Assembly: GCA_000827495.1 (NCBI GenBank)
Contig: KN817552.1
Span: forward strand, 248,001-312,000
Length of the DNA stretch: 64,000 nt
Direction of reading: 5' to 3'
DNA from: Hypholoma sublateritium FD-334 SS-4
Lineage: Eukaryota; Basidiomycota; Agaricomycetes; Agaricales; Strophariaceae
Each line of letters opens with the position of its first letter. Position 1 is the first letter of the stretch. The notes beneath the pieces are model-generated. The model was given only the letters and a program-made list of their open reading frames with translations, was not told where the DNA came from and made no database searches. The translations under genes were made by a program, and so were the position numbers. Shown piece by piece: positions 59,546-64,000 of this stretch.

Positions 59546-60192
59546 AAGAGCACGAAACTTCGGGGTACTCCGATTGGGGAGGTCTCCACTAGGAAACGTA
59601 CGACCGCACGGCGGCGACGCGCATTGTGAAGGGGAAAGTAATAAAAAAAAGCGAGCAGATACAGTGATCCCTACGGGCACAGGTGCGTGGCCGCGCGAGG
59701 TCGGTGTGGATCGAGTTGTGTGGAAAATGGGAACGGCCTCGGCGCGGCGGCGCTTATGGCCGCGGGGAGGGCATCCGGGGCCCGGGCTCTGTCGTGTTGA
59801 CGTGCTGTGGGCCCGCTGGCTCAAGAGCCCATACGGTGGCGTAGCGTGCGTGCGCATGGAGGACGGCGACGCGATGGAGGTTGACACGGAGCTGTCCGAT
59901 GAGGATTCGGAGAGCGCGTAGATGGAATGGCTCCCTAATAGGACTCGGAACGGGGTGCGCACGCGCGAGCTCGTATTAATTCTTATCCGTTGTTATTTCA
60001 ATGTTTACTGGGTAGAGGCAAGGGAAGCGGCGGGTAACTCAACTTCAATGACAATCAAAACCACAAGCAAATTTGAGTAATCCTCCAACATATAGATGCA
60101 CAAAGGTATGTGTAAGTAATTACTATACAAAGCGGGCAGCCTGGACAAGAACGGTCAACAAAGAAAGTCAGCATCTAACTGTTCCGCGATGC

Positions 60193-60402
60193 AGGCGTTC
60201 TCAGTGCTGTGTCCCCTCATTCATTGTCGTCATAGATGGATTGGATGAGTACGCGAGGAAAAACTTCCAGATACAAATAATAGATCTCATTGACAATTCC
60301 ATTGTTGTTATCCACTCTGCGGACAGACCATCATCGGCTGGTATTCGCTATTTGGGCGACGGTGTTTTGATCCTTTTGCGGAGAAGTTGGATACCTGCGT
60401 AG
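60193..60402 (+). pseudogene. NACHT/STAND NTPase fragment
   Basis: The open frame contains CVPSFIVVIDGLDEYARKNF, a classical NACHT Walker B region (hydrophobic strand, then DGLDE), followed by IQIIDLIDNSI. The expected next strand with SSRPE is only weakly echoed and the frame soon ends. No P-loop is visible upstream. It is a remnant of an NLR-like protein, a family very common and variable in Agaricomycetes. Confidence 0.55.
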
Positions 60403-63204
60403 ATAGACCTGTACAAGCCTTTCTTATTGTGCCGAGAAAAGTAGCGGATGGTTGAAAAGCTCACAAATCAAGGAAATTATTCTCTGGCATGCACCAAGCT
60501 ACTTGAGGCTGAAGTTTGAGCGAAGTGTTCCCAATTTGCAGCATCAAACATTCCTTATATGAGTATCAGTCGGTATGGCAGTCATATCCATAAGATGGCC
60601 ACTGAGTACTAAATTTTCATACCTTGCTCTACTATTCCTGGCCACATGTGCATATGTATGTTCTCATCGTCGATGAACATGCCGTTTTGAAGGTGCTCCA
60701 GCGGCCTATCCTGCTTAGCCCATGCGTAGTAATTGCCACTCACATAGGCTGTCGACGCAAGCATCCCACATTGCGAAACTGAAGGAGGCTGAGACTGGAA
60801 TCTGATACTAGGGTGTGGGCTTGTACTACCAGCGTATAGAGTGGTCGTCGACTGTGATTCATGATGGTGCTCAGTGTGTCTCTAGGGAAAGTAAGTAGGT
60901 ATCAGTATCAGATCTAATGCAAGTGATGGGTACAATAAGCTGAGATACCTGTTCAACCCACACTGGGGTTGAGATTTCGTCTGTACTGAGTGGTCTGGGA
61001 TCAGGGATTCGGGTGTTTGAGCTGTGGATGATAGTATGATCTTGATTGTTCGCGGAAACGTTCGGCTCTTGGTTTGACTCCAGCAGAGGCATATTCAACT
61101 CTGGTACAGTGCCGACTGATTGGATCGAAGTCATAGTAGACCGCTGAAAGCTTCAGGTACAATAAGTATAAGAAACTGAGTACATAGTCTGACACAAGAG
61201 GTGGAGCCACAAACTTTAAAACAGATATGAGGCTCTGTATTTCGGACAATTTTTTTTCAATTATTGCTTGAGTGTTCGCGACGTCAGTAATGCAGTCTTC
61301 AATATTGTTTAGGCTCCTGTCATATATATAAATATCGGAGATGATAGTGCTATAACTTGAGCTCACCTAACAATATCAGTTGATTGCTTGGAGGATGTCG
61401 GCTTTTCGAATATACACTCCAGTCCCACTTTCTTGCAGCGTCGGCAAGGAGGGCTTTCAGAATCATCACAGCGTATTTTCTGCTTCCGACACTCCCTCTG
61501 TGATTTCATTTCATTTTAAAAAAGTGGCTGAAATGCAAGAAAATATGGTAACCCACACAAGAACCTTACGCAGAAATCAAGCAGAGAATGAGTACTGACT
61601 AACTATGAAATGAAGAATTTTTTAGATCTAGACATACGAGGTCCTCTGGTCAAAGTCTTGTGCACGAGTGTATCTATTCTCTTTGCCTTTAACGTTACAG
61701 TTTTCATTGTGTGATGAGTTGGTGATGAAAGCACTGTGGTGAACAAGGGGCAGTGGACGGCAAGGACGCTGAACGGGGGGGGGGGGAAGGAATGAACACT
61801 TACTTACTTGCCAGTGGGGCAACTTGTGATCTGTGCAGGGTTCAGTCGCCGTTACATACCGTAACATACACTGTCTATCTAGTCTTCCATATTTTACAGA
61901 TAATCTATTGGCAAATTAAAATATTAGAGGGACTCGTCGACTCTGTCAAGCGTCACGGTCTCATCTTGATTTCTTCAAACCTACTTTATCCATACGTGGG
62001 TCTCAAACTCGGTTCTCATGTTGTCAAAGCATCAAATGGCCGGGTCATTTAGATCATACAGTGTCATATAATCAAGCAATAATCAAGGCACGAAGTACAT
62101 GCGGCAAGCAAGCGGCAAGGCCTGCCAAAAGAGAGTGGTTCCTCCGGATCGTTTTAATCCGAAAATCAAGATCAAAATATTGACAGACTTGGTGAAAAAA
62201 AACTAAAGAACAAATAGCATAGTATAGTCCGTCGCCGCAAGGTGTTGCACGATTTTATCCTTATTCCATGGCTCGAAAACGCTGGACACCGTGAGCATTG
62301 AGGGGCCCGGGATATTAATGACGATTCCCCGACTGCATCCAGATTTTACGGTTTCTAGGGCGGATTTTCAAAACCTTGGCTGTGTAAGCAAGGTCCCCAC
62401 GAACGCCGGCTTCCACCTGGACAGATACGCCCCTTGTCCAGAGCTATCTCCAGCCCTCTTTGGGCTCGCAGTGTAGGTCGACCAGCCACTTCTTGCCTGC
62501 CTTACCTTCGTGCTATTCAAATGTGGATTGTCGCAATCGTGAGGAGGAATGCCGGATGACACGCCGACTCAAACAGCTAGCTACCTAAGTCTCAGATGCT
62601 ATTCAGACGTTGCGACTGAAGATTTGAAGACACGCTTACAAGCGCCTTCGCCGCACGGCTTGAAGCTTCACGCGTCATACGCGTCGTAAAGAGACTCGAG
62701 CGGCGAAAACGCCAGTACTCCAGTGGTCATCGCCGCCTGTTATGAATTGATTAGGTGTGGCTCGATCGTTCATGCGTTCAAACTGCACGAAATCACCAAG
62801 CTATAGGGATTACCTTGTCGGGTACCGAAAAAAGACACATCTCGGGCAAGCGCCACAAGCAGCATACACCCCATGAAGAGCATAATCAATATACGGTACT
62901 CCGTGAACACGTCGTCCAAAAGACGGTCCGTCCCGCGCTTGAGTGGGATCAATGCGAGCATGTAACAAAAAGTGCAAAACGGCAACAAGATGACAAGCGT
63001 GCGGATCCACACCGTATTCAATACAGGGGGGGTTCGACTCGCAACTGTTTTCTCGCAGAGTCTGCACCAAAACAAAGTCAGAGGGCTTCAAGTAGTGTAT
63101 CCATAATGGACATACCTTTCTTGTTTATTTTGCGGTGGTTTGGACGCAGCTGAGTTCTTGCTGTATAACTACACGCGCAAACCGGACGTGAAGCTAAAGA
63201 ATTT
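60403..63204. other. Intergenic, no gene seen
   Basis: Short frames only, none with a recognisable motif. A G-tract of about ten bases occurs near 61,777. Confidence 0.35.
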
Positions 63205-63410
63205 CCTCGTAGTGATCGATATAAGCAAATATGAAGGCTGATCTCGCTGTAGTAAATACAAGCGAATCGCGACATACTTCAAAATGCCTAAATCTTCGTC
63301 GTAGTAGATACAGGCGAAGATTGGTGACGTTTACTCGGCTGTATGTTAGATCTGAAATAATTCGCGTTGTAAGACGGTGTAAAACCATCCAGGTTGAGCT
63401 GCAGAAGTAC
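63205..63410. repeat. Palindromic-module repeat, copy B
   Basis: Homologous to copy A at 56.3 kb. Modules lie at 63205-63227 (degenerate), 63243-63265 (close match) and 63294-63319 (close match). Shared flanks include GATCTCGCTGTAGTAAATAC before module 2 and GGCGAAGATTG after module 3, and the GGTTGAGC motif follows at a similar distance. Confidence 0.68.
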
Positions 63411-63697
63411 TGACCTCTGTTGAAACATTGAAGAGCGACTGGAAATACTCCCAGTCGTCGACTCAGACAATCCAGGGGGGCTGTGCACTGTGTGAAAACA
63501 ACAAGACAATGCCAAATAAAACAATTGCTCCGGTTGTCCGTCCACTCTGAGTCCCGACTCGTCACTCGACAGCAACTCGACAGAGTAGTGAATTTTTCGT
63601 GAATTCTACTTGGATGCTCTAAGTAAGGTTCTGCTCATCCAATGCGACATCCTTCTTTATCTGCATCTCCGAACCTGGCTCAGGCTCTCTGGCTGGA

Positions 63698-63949
63698 CTT
63701 CGCTGGATTGATTCAACGAGGCGGCTACGTCGGCGCGGACAATCAATATCCCTCCGAGTCAAGGCTCACTAGCACTACGCATGTACGAGTAACGAACTAC
63801 ACATACCTTCGCTGGATTGATCCAAGAGGCTTCCAACTCGGTTTGGACAAGTTGCTACCCTCCAGCCTCGCCTCTAAAATGATGTTGCATTCCATGTTTT
63901 GACCTACCAAAAATGCCCGCCTTCGTTGGATTGATATTACGAGGCTGGT
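63698..63949. repeat. Degenerate ~110-bp tandem repeat at window end
   Basis: The motif CTTCGCTGGATTGATTCAAC followed by GAGGC occurs at 63698, 63807 and 63921 with small changes, so unit spacing is 109 and 114 bp. Sequence between the copies is poorly conserved. The array may continue past the window. Confidence 0.6.
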
Positions 63950-64000
63950 CACTTGGCACGGAAGGGATACCTCTCTCCTCTGCAGGGATGACTCGGGGAG

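Noticed and set aside
63020..63040. GGTTCGACTC resembling a tRNA T-arm
   Set aside because: No matching acceptor, D or anticodon arms around it.
62755..63275. Overlapping frames on both strands, one with hydrophobic segments
   Set aside because: No family recognised and no consistent exon structure could be built.

Overview
The window looks like genomic DNA of a filamentous basidiomycete, most likely an Agaricomycete. Genes are split by many short GT-AG introns (mostly 45-75 bp). Several products belong to families expanded or restricted in that group: DUF6533-type membrane proteins, caspase-domain proteins with a long beta-rich C-terminal extension, questin-oxidase-like and UstYa-like proteins. 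Exon models were built by reading splice sites, reading phase and family conservation by eye; none was checked by computation.

Layout. 1-2.5 kb: a broken protein-kinase-like gene interrupted by a ~90-bp foldback transposon. 2.5-7.9 kb: no supported gene, with a GC-rich stretch. 7.95-11.1 kb: a two-finger GATA transcription factor. 15.2-16.0 kb: an isoprenylcysteine methyltransferase-like membrane enzyme. 16.9-33.7 kb: a caspase-like locus with three metacaspase-family genes (two apparently intact, one broken), two small coiled-coil genes that share a 5-nt coding first exon, an oxysterol-binding (Kes1/OSH-type) lipid-transfer protein and an unknown gene. 34.9-42.6 kb: a DUF6533-type membrane protein, a FluG-like amidohydrolase divergently paired with a BolA/Fra2 gene, a membrane-anchored cysteine-rich protein and a multi-pass membrane protein. 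45.5-47.2 kb: questin-oxidase-like protein. 50.8-52.9 kb: a type II membrane protein of unknown function and a truncated UstYa-like gene beside an AT-rich segment. 53-64 kb: a gene graveyard with broken pieces of diphosphomevalonate decarboxylase, an unknown conserved gene, a Rad2/GEN1-like nuclease, a probable Tra1-like protein and a NACHT NTPase, together with dispersed palindromic repeats.

How genes may work together. The caspase-like proteins end in coiled coils, and the two neighbouring small proteins are themselves mostly coiled coil. A regulated-cell-death or self/non-self module is a reasonable hypothesis but is inference only. BolA and the amidohydrolase share a ~300-bp divergent promoter. 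I see no convincing biosynthetic cluster, RNA gene, CRISPR array or complete autonomous transposon.
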